39,214 bases of DNA from Pigoraptor vietnamica. Taxonomy: Eukaryota; Opisthokonta; Filasterea. The notes beneath the pieces are model-generated. The model was given only the letters and a program-made list of their open reading frames with translations. It was not told the origin of the DNA and searched no databases. Positions within the stretch are counted from its first letter, which is position 1; each line of letters starts with the position of its first letter. Positions 1-16,759 of the stretch are shown here, piece by piece. The DNA lies in assembly GCA_943704525.1 (NCBI GenBank), contig CALSCQ010001141.1, forward strand, positions 1 to 39,214. The letters are read 5' to 3'. Made by a program: the position numbers and the translations under genes.

Positions 1-134
1 GGGGGGGGAGGAGGGGGAGGAGGAGGAGGAGAGGTAGGAGTGGAAGGGTTGTCGCCACAAAGTTATAACTGAACAGCGAAACGAGAGCTCCTCGTCGTTG
101 CACGCGCGAGAAATGCCACATAGCGTTCGCGCAC

Positions 135-1117
135 CTTCGCTGCATCGGGCACCGTGCACGCCGTGCGAAATGACGGAATCGAACCCACGGCGGCGAGTTC
201 AGGGCTCTCCAGTTCCTCCAACATTATCACAGCCGCCGCGGCAATAAAGTATCGCCGTCCCGCAAACATCCCGTCGACGTCCAGCGATAATCCAGCGCCA
301 ACGTCAGCATCCGCCAAGTACTGCGCGTCGGGCGGTGCTTGCGCGTGCGCGTATGGTGTCGGCGCGGCGTGCACGACGGGGATGCTGGCGGTTGAGACGC
401 TGCTCAACGTGTACGTGCGTCCTGGGTGAAGAATGTGACCGAGAATGGCCGCGCTGCCGCGAAGCACGCGCACGGATGCGTGACCAAGCAGGCACAACGT
501 CTGGGGTCGAGAGTGATCGGAAAGGGAGGATGATATGTGGGTGAGAAGTCCATTGCGCTGGCGCACCGCGTGTGTGTCCGTGTGAAACGGAGCACTGTGT
601 GCGTGTGCAGCAGACTGTGGTGCAATACAGACGCGCGCGCGTGACACGGGCAGCCAAAAAGGCGCCAACAGCATGCCACCCACTTCGTTAGGTCCCACGG
701 CGACAAGAAAGGCCCCCGCGCGCGTCGGGTGTGCCATGACAGTCTCTTGCGAGATGACGCACGTCGACACGGCCGCCGGATCATAGAACGCATGGCTTCC
801 CCCGCCCCCCGTCGACTCCTTCTCCCTCCCCACCGCACCACTGTCCGATTCAGACGCGCTCGAAGAGCCCTCCTCCGAACTCGACGAGCTTTCTTCGCCG
901 CTGTCGACGGACGGAAGGGACTGTGCGCGGGAGGGCGGGCGGGAAGAGCGGCGTGAGTCGGGCGCAGGTGTGCTTGCGGCGGATCCTGCGCCGCGCCTCC
1001 GTCCCCGCGACTTGCGCTGATCTGTGCGTTGTTGGGATAGCAAACGCGGACTTCAGCAGGCACTAACTTAAGCATATGCGCTTTCATCACCAGCACGCAC
1101 GCACGTTCAGTCGCGAG

Positions 1118-1150
<33 letters not shown>

Positions 1151-1161
1151 ACAGACACACA

Positions 1162-1208
<47 letters not shown>

Positions 1209-1680
1209 TCACTCACTCACTCACTCACTCACTCACTCACTCACTCACCGGAAGGTGTAGTGGCGCTGAGTCGACGGGCGTCTGCGGGAGAATCAGGCGC
1301 CTTCGCTGCACGCGTGGCTGCGCAGGAAATGTTATTACATGCGTGTTCTCCAGGCATGCTCGTGCCTGCGATGCGTGCGCTGCGTGCTCGTGCCTGCGCT
1401 GCGTGCGCTGCGTGATCTCATGCACATCGCACCTTCATCTTTCGCCTTGACAACACGCGCAAGCTCTCTCTTGGCCTGATCTTCCCTTACGCGCTCCGCA
1501 TGCACGGCAGCCGCACTCCGCGGGCCCGCAGGACGTCGTGCAGCCGGCGAAGCTACAGTTGGGGGCGGGGGGGGGGGGGGGGGGCGCAGTCAATAACAAT
1601 CTCAAGGTCGTCAGCGACACACAAGATGCCGCACCATTGTCCGCGGAGTCCACGTCCACGAGCTTCCTTTTCGGCCCCAT
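135..1680 (-). CDS. NOL9: NOL9/GRC3-like polynucleotide 5'-kinase, N-terminal part (partial)
   Basis: Four exons are visible: 1680-1635, 1552-1433, 1281-1249 and 1021-135. The 3' end lies off the left edge. All junctions are GT-AG and phases agree (1/1/1, then 0), giving 362 codons. Exon 4 probably ends at AAG|GTGCGCG; read through, it would stop at 65-63. A pyrimidine-rich sense strand at 40-1 looks like an acceptor tract leading out of the window. The start (MGPKRKLVDVD) is followed by a charged stretch and a Ser/Glu-rich acidic stretch. The recognisable part is GHASVRVLRGSAAILGHIL, then a hydrophobic strand ending in LEELESPELAAVGSIPSF. This resembles the N-terminal beta domain of Grc3/NOL9, nucleolar kinases that phosphorylate pre-rRNA 5' ends at ITS2. 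The P-loop kinase domain is not in the window. A Clp1-type kinase is the alternative. Confidence 0.45.
1119..1248. repeat. (CA)n followed by (TCAC)n microsatellite in NOL9-like intron 3
   Basis: Compound microsatellite: interrupted CA dinucleotides to about 1204, then about eleven TCAC units. It lies inside the 227-nt third intron of the minus-strand gene. On the sense strand the intron opens GTGAGTGAGTGAG, so the donor site is itself the first unit of the tetranucleotide repeat. Confidence 0.95.
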
Positions 1681-1992
1681 GCCGGTCGATCGCTGTCACA
1701 GGCGGGCTCTCAGTGCGGGCACTCGCCCGCGCCTTCGGTTCAAAGTTGCAGTTGAGCAGGTTACTTCTGGCACGTGCTGTTACCACAGTCGCAGTGTGGA
1801 CAGTCTGTCTGAGCACGGGGGCTCTCACGGGGGCGTGGCCGAAGGAACCCCGGCCTCAACTGTTGTCACTGTACCCCTGCTTCCGCAGACTCAGTCCGAC
1901 ATGCGCCTGCAAAGTGAGAAAGAGACCCTTCGAATCTTCTTCAACATTGGGAGTCACGTGCGTCCTAGCGCAAGGCCACTGGCGGTTTCAAC
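1681..1992. promoter_or_regulatory. Divergent intergenic region, NOL9-like / FAD monooxygenase
   Basis: A 312-bp gap between two start codons facing away from each other, so it must hold both promoters and both 5' UTRs. It is GC-rich and I see no TATA box or other recognisable motif. The assignment rests on gene orientation alone. Confidence 0.5.
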
Positions 1993-3672
1993 ATGCTTCG
2001 CGCGTTCGCAGGCTGGTCTGCGCCTCTCCTCCGCCCAGCTAGGCCGCAACTAGACACTGCCGGCTCCCTTCGGCATCTCCTTCAGCGCCATGGGGTGCGT
2101 ATGATGGCAACTTCCGCTGCGGCCAACGTCGCCACGGACGTCCTAGTGGTCGGCGGCAGCCTTGTTGGTCTGTCCGCAGCCGTGTTTCTTGGCACACGTC
2201 GCGTGCGTCCCTTCGTGATTGAGCGGCACGCGGGGACTTCGCTGCATCCGCGCGCGATGGGGTTCACGGAGCGCACACTCGAGCTTTACCGCAATGCCGG
2301 ACTTGGGGAGAAGATTCCGCAGATGCCCGCAGACTTCCGCCTCCGCCGTGTCACTGTCGAGAGTCTCTTTGGGAAGTGGACGGACGAGCTCCCGTGGACG
2401 CCCAACAAGACCGCGAGCGTGCCCGGGACGTACTCGCCGTGCACGGGCGCCGCTATTCCCCAGGACAAGCTGGAGCCGATCCTTCGCGCGCGTGCTGTGG
2501 AGCTCGGCGCCGACGTGCGACAGAACACGCAGCTCATGCGCTTCGAAGAGGACGCCGAGGGCGTGACTGCGCACGTGCGAGACCGCGTATCGGGGACCGA
2601 CTACGCCATCCGTGCAAAGTACGTGGTCGCAGCGGACGGCACGAACAGCTCGATACGCGAAGCCCTCGGCATCCAGCGGAGAGGGCAAGGTCCCCTCCGT
2701 GCTGTGCGCAGCGTGCTCTTCTCGTCCCCCGAGGCCGACGCCGTGCTGAAGAAGGGCGTGCAGCAGTTCGAGGTGAGCCAGCCTGGGTTCAAGGCGTTTC
2801 TCACGACGTACCACGACAGCCGCTGGGTGCTCATGTTCACGGACGACGTCGACCGGGACGAGCACGCCATTAGGCGCGACATTGTACGTGCGCTCGGCAA
2901 GGATCTGCCGTTTGAGATCATCACGACGGGGCGGTGGGAGCTGTGCGGCCTTATCGCGGATCGCTACGCACTCCCCGGCGGCCGCGTCTTTCTCGCGGGC
3001 GACGCCGCCCACACGCTCCCACCCACACGCGGCGGCTTTGGAGCCAACACGGGCATCGACGACGTGCACAATCTCGCGTGGAAACTGCAGCACGTGCTGG
3101 CCGGTCACTCGCTCCCGTCGCTCCTCGACACGTACAGCGACGAGCGGCAGCCCATTGGGTGGCTGCGTCACCAGCAAACGTTCGCGCGCCCCGACTACGC
3201 GAAGCACGCTTCGAAGGCCGTCGACACGGTCCTCATCGAGGACGCGGCCATGGAGCTGGGACAGCTGCTGAGGTCCAGGGCCGTGGTTGGCGCAGGGAGC
3301 GAGCTACCGCCGGCGAAGCGACCCGACGAGTGGGCTGGACAGCCCGGCGTGCGCGCGCCGCACGTGTGGCTGGATGCGCAGAAGACGCGGAGCACAATCG
3401 ATGTGTTCGGCAGGAACTTCTGCGTGGTCGCAAACGACGATTCGTGGAAGGCGGTTGCCCAGCTGTTCACGAAGGAGTCGGGCTTCGAACTGGACTTTCT
3501 GCGTCTTCCCGACGGCGCCGGCGCGGCTTTTGGCATTGGACAGTCGGGAGTGTCGCTTGTGCGTCCGGACGGCGTGGTGGGATGGCGAAACGTGAACGGC
3601 GACGTGCAGAGATTGGAGGGCAGAGTTTCGTATTTGCACTTGGCGCTGCTGCGAAGTGCCCAACTGCGATGA
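1993..3672 (+). CDS. FAD-dependent aromatic-ring monooxygenase (PheA/TfdB family), probably mitochondrial, intronless
   Basis: A 559-residue class A flavoprotein monooxygenase in one uninterrupted exon. Family members hydroxylate aromatic rings (phenols, polyketides, quinone precursors) using NAD(P)H and O2. The Rossmann FAD motif VLVVGGSLVGLSAA is near residue 50, the DG motif VAADGTNSS near 211, and the second FAD motif FLAGDAAHTLPPTRGGFGAN near 332-351. A C-terminal thioredoxin-like domain typical of the phenol hydroxylase/TfdB group follows (about 455-559). The first 40 residues are rich in Arg and Leu without acidic residues except one Asp, and look like a mitochondrial targeting sequence. 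The Rossmann strand begins near residue 47, so the extension is not needed for the fold. Length and motifs look intact. Substrate cannot be predicted. Lack of introns sets it apart from its neighbours; a bacterial origin is an inference. Confidence 0.88.
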   Translation: MLRAFAGWSAPLLRPARPQLDTAGSLRHLLQRHGVRMMATSAAANVATDVLVVGGSLVGLSAAVFLGTRRVRPFVIERHAGTSLHPRAMGFTERTLELYRNAGLGEKIPQMPADFRLRRVTVESLFGKWTDELPWTPNKTASVPGTYSPCTGAAIPQDKLEPILRARAVELGADVRQNTQLMRFEEDAEGVTAHVRDRVSGTDYAIRAKYVVAADGTNSSIREALGIQRRGQGPLRAVRSVLFSSPEADAVLKKGVQQFEVSQPGFKAFLTTYHDSRWVLMFTDDVDRDEHAIRRDIVRALGKDLPFEIITTGRWELCGLIADRYALPGGRVFLAGDAAHTLPPTRGGFGANTGIDDVHNLAWKLQHVLAGHSLPSLLDTYSDERQPIGWLRHQQTFARPDYAKHASKAVDTVLIEDAAMELGQLLRSRAVVGAGSELPPAKRPDEWAGQPGVRAPHVWLDAQKTRSTIDVFGRNFCVVANDDSWKAVAQLFTKESGFELDFLRLPDGAGAAFGIGQSGVSLVRPDGVVGWRNVNGDVQRLEGRVSYLHLALLRSAQLR

Positions 3673-4045
3673 CGTGCGTTGCAACTCGTCTGTACGAAGG
3701 CGGACGTCGGACGTCCTAGTCCCGGCGACGTCTCTCCTTACTACTAACGCACGGTGCGGAAGACTTGTGCGATTCGTTTGCGTGGCCCTTGGCGTTTTGT
3801 ACGGGAAGGGCTCTCTAAAATTGCGTGCGTGCGTATTTGTCCTGTCACATATTATGATAATTGCAAACTTTCCACCTTAGAAGACGACGGCACAGTTATA
3901 GTGCTGCGGCAAGCAAACAGAGAGAGTAAGACAGGACAAGCACCAACACGCACATCACAGCCGACGTCGGTGTCTCCTCGCTACGAGTCAGTCAGCATGC
4001 CTAACATATCTGAACACACTCATCCCAGCGAATTCACACTCGAAT
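3673..4045. other. Convergent intergenic region, no gene seen
   Basis: Lies between the 3' ends of the FAD monooxygenase (+) and the CCCH protein (-). Short reading frames here lack any domain signal and no splice-consistent model emerged. It probably holds the two 3' UTRs. Confidence 0.5.
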
Positions 4046-4380
4046 TTAGTGCTCCATCGGCGAACTCGCGCTCGCTTCTCCGGCGGCTGCCCCTTGTGCG
4101 TCTTCCTGCGCCTTCACCGCCGCTGCGCCATAAGGGAGAGAGAGGTCGTGCGAGTAGCGGCAGTTGTCGCCAAACTTACAGCTCCCGGTCTGCACACAAG
4201 TGCGTGAAACAGTGAGAAATGTCCCTTGCGCCATAAGCGATGCATTCATGCCATCCCCAGCGCACGGCAATAACGACGATGGACGTATGCGCTTGCTACG
4301 AGCGCTATCTATGCGCTGATGCTGCACATGCGGTCACATACCACTCGCAGCGTGCGACAGGGAATAGCGAGGCGGCGCAT
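4046..4380 (-). CDS. Small CCCH-type zinc-finger protein (2 exons, 60 aa)
   Basis: Exons 4380-4342 and 4189-4046 are joined by a 152-nt GTATGT...GTGCAG intron, phase 0. Splicing creates one canonical finger, C-X8-C-X5-C-X3-H (CRTLRV | TGSCKFGDNCRYSH). Neither exon alone contains it, which is the main support for the model. CCCH fingers usually bind single-stranded RNA or act in splicing, mRNA decay or ubiquitin ligases. The start codon has a strong context (GCCACCATGC), and no in-frame or upstream ATG exists in the roughly 230 bp up to the TRM1 stop. The downstream tail is Ala/Glu-rich. An open frame extends upstream of the ATG to a possible acceptor near 4406, so a longer protein with a further 5' exon cannot be excluded. 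No specific orthologue is recognised. Confidence 0.55.
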
Positions 4381-4614
4381 GGTGGCCACGCGTGCGCGCT
4401 TCGCGGCTGTTGCGTTTGCGGCGGCGGCTTCGGCGTCCTCCCCCTCCGCGCTGCGATGAGGATGAGCCAATTATCAAGTGTCGGCACGATTCGCAACCAA
4501 AATCGTGCAATAGCTCTCAGCAGAGGTGAGACAGTGTGGAGCTTAAACGAGTGCAAAGGAGGGAGTGCGACAATAGAATTGACTGAGTAACAGCTGCTCG
4601 GGAAGGCGCGAGTG

Positions 4615-8389
<3,775 letters not shown>

Positions 8390-8625
8390 GGGAGAAGAGG
8401 CCGCCAGGAATGGTCGAGGGGGGAGCGAAGATGAACACTCGGTGTGTGTTTGTAGCTTCAGTGCCAGCACGTGCCGAACATCCGCCCGATCACGTGCCGT
8501 CGGAAGCCGAACATAAACCTGCGCTGACTGTATTTTCGTTTTTTTTTTTTTGTTTTTTTTCCTTCGCCAAAATCTCTCAAGGCGAGTGAACGTGCGCAGA
8601 GTGTGCGCGTTCCTTTCTCCCGCAA
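8390..8625. promoter_or_regulatory. Divergent intergenic region, TRM1 / PEX2
   Basis: A 236-bp gap between opposing start codons (425 bp if TRM1 starts at 8200). It contains a T-rich run at about 8540-8562. No TATA box is recognised. It is a presumed bidirectional promoter by position. Confidence 0.5.
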
Positions 8626-8958
8626 ATGGCAGACGCAGCGGACGCGTCTGCGCGGGAGGGGCGCCCGGCGACGGACGCATCGCTCCCAGATTCGCGCTCA
8701 AACGCAGCCGCTCTTCCGTCTCCATCTAAGCCCTCGGAGGCTGTTGCGACTGCATCCGCCACAACAATGGCAGCGGCACCGCCGGCGGCAACAACAGTGG
8801 CGCAAACAGCGCCAGCAGCGTCGGCAGCGGCGGGAGCGGCGGCGGGAGCAGCGGCTGCGGCGGCTGCGACTGCACCGTTTCCCACGCCGCACTTGGAGCC
8901 GCCAATGGCCCCCTTTGACATTGAGTGGGGACGGGCGCAGGCGATCCTGAAGAGGTGC

Positions 8959-8990
<32 letters not shown>

Positions 8991-11052
8991 GTCGATGTGT
9001 TAATCATGCATGTGTGCCGTTGCGCTGTGCACCGGCTGTTCGTTTGTACTTTGCCTTGAGATGACCATCCAACATTTTTCTGCGAAGGGCGCGCATAGAG
9101 GCGTCAAAGCCGCCACCGCAGCCCCTTCGCGTGACTCAACTGGACGCACTGAGGCTCGACCACGAACTCGTTGTGCTGCTCAGGGCGCAGTTTGGCAAGA
9201 TATTCGCCCTCTTCAAGGTGTGCAGGAAGAAATGGCATTGTGCCGTGTATGGAGTGCGTAGGGGACGGCGTGTGCGACGTGCGAGTTGCGCGTCCGTGCA
9301 CGTGCGCATGTGCCTGTTGGGATCTATGTGATCGCACGAAGAGTTGTGTCATATCTTCTCACACACGTGTGTCTTGCTGTTTCTCGTTGCAACGCAGACG
9401 TCGCGCGTGCAGCTGCTTGACCCGGAGTTCAACATGTTGCTGCACCTGCTCGTGTATTGGCTGTCCGTGTATCGCACCGACGCCACTTACGGTCAGGGTT
9501 TGCTCAACATGAAGTATGCGCTGTCGGTGGAAGGTGTGTGTGGGCATGAGCCTGTTTGCACACGACGTGCTCACATGCGCAGACAGCCGCCCACACGCGC
9601 GCACACGCACAAGTGCGCACAGATTAGGGCACAGCACACATGCACTTATTCATGCTGGTTCGTTTGCATTTGCACGTGCTCTTCGCAGAACGGCAACCCG
9701 TGAGCCGCACGAGGAAGGTCATGCACTGTGCGCTGACGGTGTGCGGGCCGTGGCTGTGGTCGCGCCTCAACAATGGTCTCGTGGCGCACGGGTGGATCGA
9801 TCGCGACGATGTGGGTGGTTCGCAGTCTGCGGAAGGGCTTCGTGCGTGTCTCTTGTGTCTGTGCCTGTCGTTGTTTGGCAATAACAGTCGGCCGTTGCTA
9901 GGCCATGGCCTGGCCGTGTTCGTCCCCGTAGTGTGTGCGCGCGTGTGCATTGCGTGCGAATGCGCCGTGCTCACGTGACGGCGCGCACTTCAGGACGACT
10001 GGCGGCGTAAGACGTGGCTTGCGTTGGACTATGCCGAGAAGGCCTTTCGCGTGGCATCGCTCGTCAACTTGCTCGCGTTCCTCTACAACGGAAAGTATCC
10101 GACCTCCGCCCCTCATTGCTGCGTCATGCGGACGTCATTTGAATCGTGCACACGGGCCTGTTCATCGTGCCTTTTCGCCTGTTGTGTGTGGCTGTGCGTT
10201 CCCGAAGCCTGTGCGTTTCTCTTCACGGAGACGGGCCGCACATGTGCGCAACACATCCACTCTCTTGTTGCCCCTTGACTGTGTATCGCACCCCAAAGGT
10301 ACAACACACTCGCCGATCGCCTGCTTGGCTTCCGCCTCGTGCACGCGCGCCGATTGCGGCGCGTCGTCAGCTTTGAGTTTATGGACCGTCAGTTGCTCTG
10401 GAACGGCTTTGCGGTGCGTCACTCCTTCGGACAGCCGCGCGTGTCCGGATGCAGCACATGTTTGTTGGTTGTCGTGCCTCTGTGTGTATATGAATGCATG
10501 TGTGTATCTGTGTCTGTGGTCATGCGTGCCTGCGAGCGCCCTGGTCCTTGCCTCTGTCCCTCACACTCTCGAATCGCACACTCGCAGGAGCTTCTCCTCT
10601 TCCTTATCCCGCTGATCAACATCCAGCGCGTCAAGTCACGTGTCATTCGCATGCTCTTCCCCAACAGCGGAACCGACGGCGCCGCGTCGTTTCTCCCGGC
10701 AACCGCGTGCGGGATCTGCTTCGCCAACCCGGCGCACACGCCCCACGTGACCGTCCCCTGCGCGCACGTGCACTGCTACTACTGCATCCGCTCAAACTGC
10801 ATGGCGGACAGGTGAGCGGACACCTCCCTCCATCGCACACAACAGAGCGTGTGCGCGTGTCTCTGTGCGTATGCATGTGCCTGTGTGTGCGTGTGTGCGT
10901 GCTTCCGATTCCAGCTATTGCAGCTGACACCACCGCACTTCTACCGATTGTAAAGGTCGTATGTGTGCACTCGCTGCGGTACTCGCGTCGAATCTGTTCG
11001 TCGAGTGTCTGCGGACGACGCCCCGTTCGATCGCACCACTCGCGCTTCGTGA
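8626..11052 (+). CDS. PEX2: Peroxisome biogenesis factor 2 (RING E3 ligase subunit)
   Basis: Eight exons: 8626-8954, 9088-9217, 9398-9533, 9689-9810, 9994-10094, 10299-10413, 10588-10811, 10956-11052; 417 aa, all phases consistent. PEX2 works with PEX10 and PEX12 in the peroxisomal membrane to ubiquitinate the import receptor PEX5. The family start RVTQLDALRLDHEL is near residue 120. ATYGQGLLNMKYAL, RLLGFRLV and VVSFEFMDRQLLWNGFAELL follow. A C-terminal C3HC4 RING starts near residue 352: CGIC, then CAHVHCYYC, then CTRCG; all eight ligands are present. The last CxxC pair sits in exon 8, after a splice in the middle of the RING. Residues 1-110 are an Ala/Thr-rich low-complexity extension longer than in typical PEX2. 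The exon 2 acceptor (CTGCGAAG|G) was chosen because it alone keeps the frame. Confidence 0.93.
8964..8991. repeat. (GT)n in PEX2 intron 1
   Basis: Short GT run starting about nine bases after the exon 1 donor, sense strand GT. Confidence 0.85.
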
Positions 11053-11234
11053 CAGGCACGTATTGGACCATAGGAGGTGCATTTCTCTTGCTACGCGCAC
11101 GCATACGCAACGGACGCACGCACGCGACCGCGGACGCCGACCTGCAGCAAAAATTCGACACGGACCTATAGCACCTACGCGCACGCTTCTGCGCGGAGTG
11201 CGGTGTTCACACACAGCGGTCGCCGGGAGTGGCT

Positions 11235-13480
<2,246 letters not shown>

Positions 13481-13972
13481 CCTCCTCGCAAGCGCACCAC
13501 AGTCACGCTCAGCAGCTATGAGTGAAATGCTAATTCCGGTTTCAAGTTGTTGAGGGAGAAGCATTGGGGCAGATCTATCGGGCGGGTGGACCCGACTGTT
13601 ACTGAATTTATTGCATCCGGGGTGAGCTCAGAGTGACGGCAGAAACGCCCGGATGTTTCTAGTCGCACGTGCGTCTCAAAGCGGATGACATCAGTTCGCG
13701 CGGTTGGTGTGCCCTTGCCGCTGTTTGTCAACGGCCCTTTTGCCAAAGGGTTACCTGAGAGAGTGCGTGTTGTGTACGGGTGTACATACGAGCATGTGTG
13801 TGTAAGTGTATGCGCGCGTGCTAGGCGGTAGTCGCTGAGTGAGCGTTGGCGAAAGAAGGTCTCGCCGTTTAGCTTTTCCCCTTTCCACTGGTCCCCCTCT
13901 CCTTACGCTGCGAGTGGCGGAGGGGGACGCTCGTTACACCAGTGCTTCACAAAGAGTAGCCGTTTGAAGAAG
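13481..13972. promoter_or_regulatory. Divergent intergenic region, PTPA / DNAJA3
   Basis: A 492-bp gap between opposing start codons with no supported gene. It includes a pyrimidine-rich stretch (about 13870-13905). No TATA box is recognised. Presumed to contain both promoters. Confidence 0.5.
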
Positions 13973-16669
13973 ATGTCGCTGCGTGGGTTTGCTTCCCTCC
14001 GGCGGGTGTTTGGGCTGTCTGCGGGTCGGAGGTTGGCCGCGCAGGCACAGCGCCCGCTGTCGTCGGGCTTCCACTCGCTCGCACGTGCGACGGTGCGACA
14101 CTCTGAATTTTTGGGTGCGTGTGCGCGCGCATTTTAAGGCACTTTGGGCTGTTTTTTGAAGCGAAGGGATTGCACTTAGCAGCGTGGAGGATGATGTATG
14201 GCGTTATCCTGTGGAGTAACACGGCCTGCGCTTGTGACGTTGTCGCAACTGAGCGACATCTTGGTGCATGAAAATAACTGTCAGTGGCTGTATATACGCT
14301 GTCCGAGTTGTTATGGGGGCCATTGTGAGCGCCTGCATGTTGTTGGCTGCTGAAGTGGCCGTGAGAGAAAGGGGACGTTTTGGTGCGGCGGTGCTACTTG
14401 CGAAGGATGTACTCACTGCGCACTGTCCGTTGTTACGTGCAGCTTCCCGCCCGTCGTTCGTCTTTGTTGGGGCGCTTCAGTCGCAACAGCGCGGATTTCA
14501 CGCTTCCCGTGAGTATGGACATGTGTGGATATGCAACTCGTGTGGCTTGTTATCACCCTTGTCGTCACTGCGCCCTTTCCGCCTGACTTTAGATTCACTG
14601 CACACGTGTGTCTTAATTCAAAAGCACGCCGACTTGCGCGCCCTTTCAACGCTTGTTGTCTCACTGCTTCCGTTGTGCTCCCGCAGGCCCGGTTGCCGAG
14701 GAGAAGGATTACTACAAAGTGCTCGGAGTGCCAAAGACGGCGTCGCAGGCTGACATCAAGAAGGCGTATTATGCGGTGGGTAGTGCCGTGAGTTGCTGTG
14801 CGTCGCGTGCTTGTAACTGTTGTGTGCTTATGAAATGCGAGTGAACTGGTCTACGGTGCCTTGTGTGCGTGGGCATTATAAGCATCCTGTCTCGGTTACG
14901 TCGCGTAACAACGGCTGTTCTCTTTCACCGTGCAGCTTGCGAAGCAGTACCATCCGGACACGAACAAGTCGCCGGACGCCGCGAAGAAGTTTACGGAGCT
15001 GGGCGAGGCATACGAGGTGTGTGGCCGTTCAGGGCGCGTCTGTTACGTGGCGCGCGTTGTCTCTGTGCACGGTTCTTTGTCCGCCGCGTGTCTGTGTGTA
15101 ATCATTTGTCCGTGCGTTATCTGTCTTCTCTGGTTTACCCCCTCCCGCCTCCTCCACCCCCTCTCCGTTCTTCTCTTTTCCATCCGTGTGTGGGGGCCCT
15201 CCGATCTCTTCTCTTTTTTATCCGTGTGTGGGTGCTGACATGATGATGCCGTTGTTGTCAGGTGCTTGGCGATGAGGAGAAGCGCAAGCGTTACGACGAG
15301 TTTGGCACTGCGGGGCCTGAACAGATGGGCGGCCACGGCGGATTCGGCGGTGGGTGACAATTACGGCCGCTGCTACGGTCGGCAGCGTGTGTTCCCAGCG
15401 CAGTCTGGTCACATCGCGAACTGTGTATTTTGTGTGTGCGTGTGTGCGTGTATGTGTGTGTGTGTGTGTGTGTGTGAGTATGTGTGCGTGTGCGTGCGTG
15501 CGTGTGTGTGTGTGTGTGTGCGTGCGTGCGTGCGTGTTTCTTATTCTCGTGTTGTGCGTGCGCGCACCGCAGGCTTCCCTGGCGGCGGGTTTGGTTTTGA
15601 CCGGGCGGAGGATGTGTTCCGTGCGTTTGAGGACATGATCAACAACCGGAGAGATCGGACGCCGAGGGTGCGTGAATTGCGCGCGGATGTTGTTTGTAGT
15701 GCTGCAGTAGGAATGCGCATGGGCAATCGGCGATAGTCGTTCGTGCATGTGCGTGTGCGTGTGTGTGTGTGCGAGTGTGTGGATGTTTTGGTGGTTTGAG
15801 AAAGAGAGGGGAGAGGGTGTGTCTGGTGCGTGTGTATGTATGTGCGCCACTATGTGTGAATGTGAGGGTGCTAGACCGAGCGATCTCACGTAATTCACGC
15901 ACGCAGGCGCAAGTGAATCTGACGTTCATGGAGGCCGTCAAGGGGTGCATCAAGGACGTCCCATTCACACTCGACGTCACGTGCTCGCCTTGCAAGGGCA
16001 GCGGCGCGAAGGCTGGCACGAAGCCGACAAAGTGCAACGTCTGCCGCGGCACGGGTCGGGTGAGTGTTGGTGGATTTTTTGTCCCCTACGAATGGGTGCC
16101 TGTGTGTGCTGTGCGTGTGTGCGAGTTGTGCTTTGTGTGTGGGAGTGTCTGCGCCTGCAGCATGGCGTGGGGAGAGAAAGAGGGAAGGCGGTTGCGTCAA
16201 AGAGATTGGGCGGTTGTGCCGGTTGTTGTTGACGCGCTGTGGGCTGCGCAGGAGGGCGGCATGCACGGCATGTTCATGTTTGAGGCCACGTGCCGCAAGT
16301 GCTCTGGGCTCGGATCGATTGTTACGCACCCGTGCGAGTCGTGCGGTGGCCGTGGGTCGCAGCGCACGCGGCGCACCATCACGATCGAAATCCCGGCTGG
16401 TGGGCAGTCTGCTCTTGCTCGATTAATTGTCTGCGTGCCTGTGTGCGACTATGCAACGGGCCGTGTGTCTGTGGGGTTTTGTCTGTGCGGTTTTGCGCTG
16501 TTCGAAGACGCTCGTTGTTATGCAGTGGGCACATGCAAGGCCTGTTGCCCTCAGGTCGTTCCCCCTGTCATCGCTCTGAACCGTTTCGCACGATGCAGGC
16601 GTTGAGGACAACATTGAGATGCGCGTGCAACAGCCGTCCACCGAGCCCGCGGTCATTGTCATCAGGGTA

Positions 16670-16759
<90 letters not shown>

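Noticed and set aside
1043-1043. ATG at 1043 (minus) as the NOL9-like start
   Set aside because: A phase-consistent acceptor at 1022 and three upstream exons place this ATG inside intron 3.
404-1204. Minus-strand frame with a (Cys-Val)n start overlapping the NOL9-like exon
   Set aside because: The start is the (GT)n intron repeat, and the rest is a shifted frame of the NOL9-like exon 4.
2143-3207. A 354-codon frame antisense to the FAD monooxygenase
   Set aside because: GC-rich coding DNA often leaves the antisense frame open. It shows no domain signal, while the sense frame has all family motifs.
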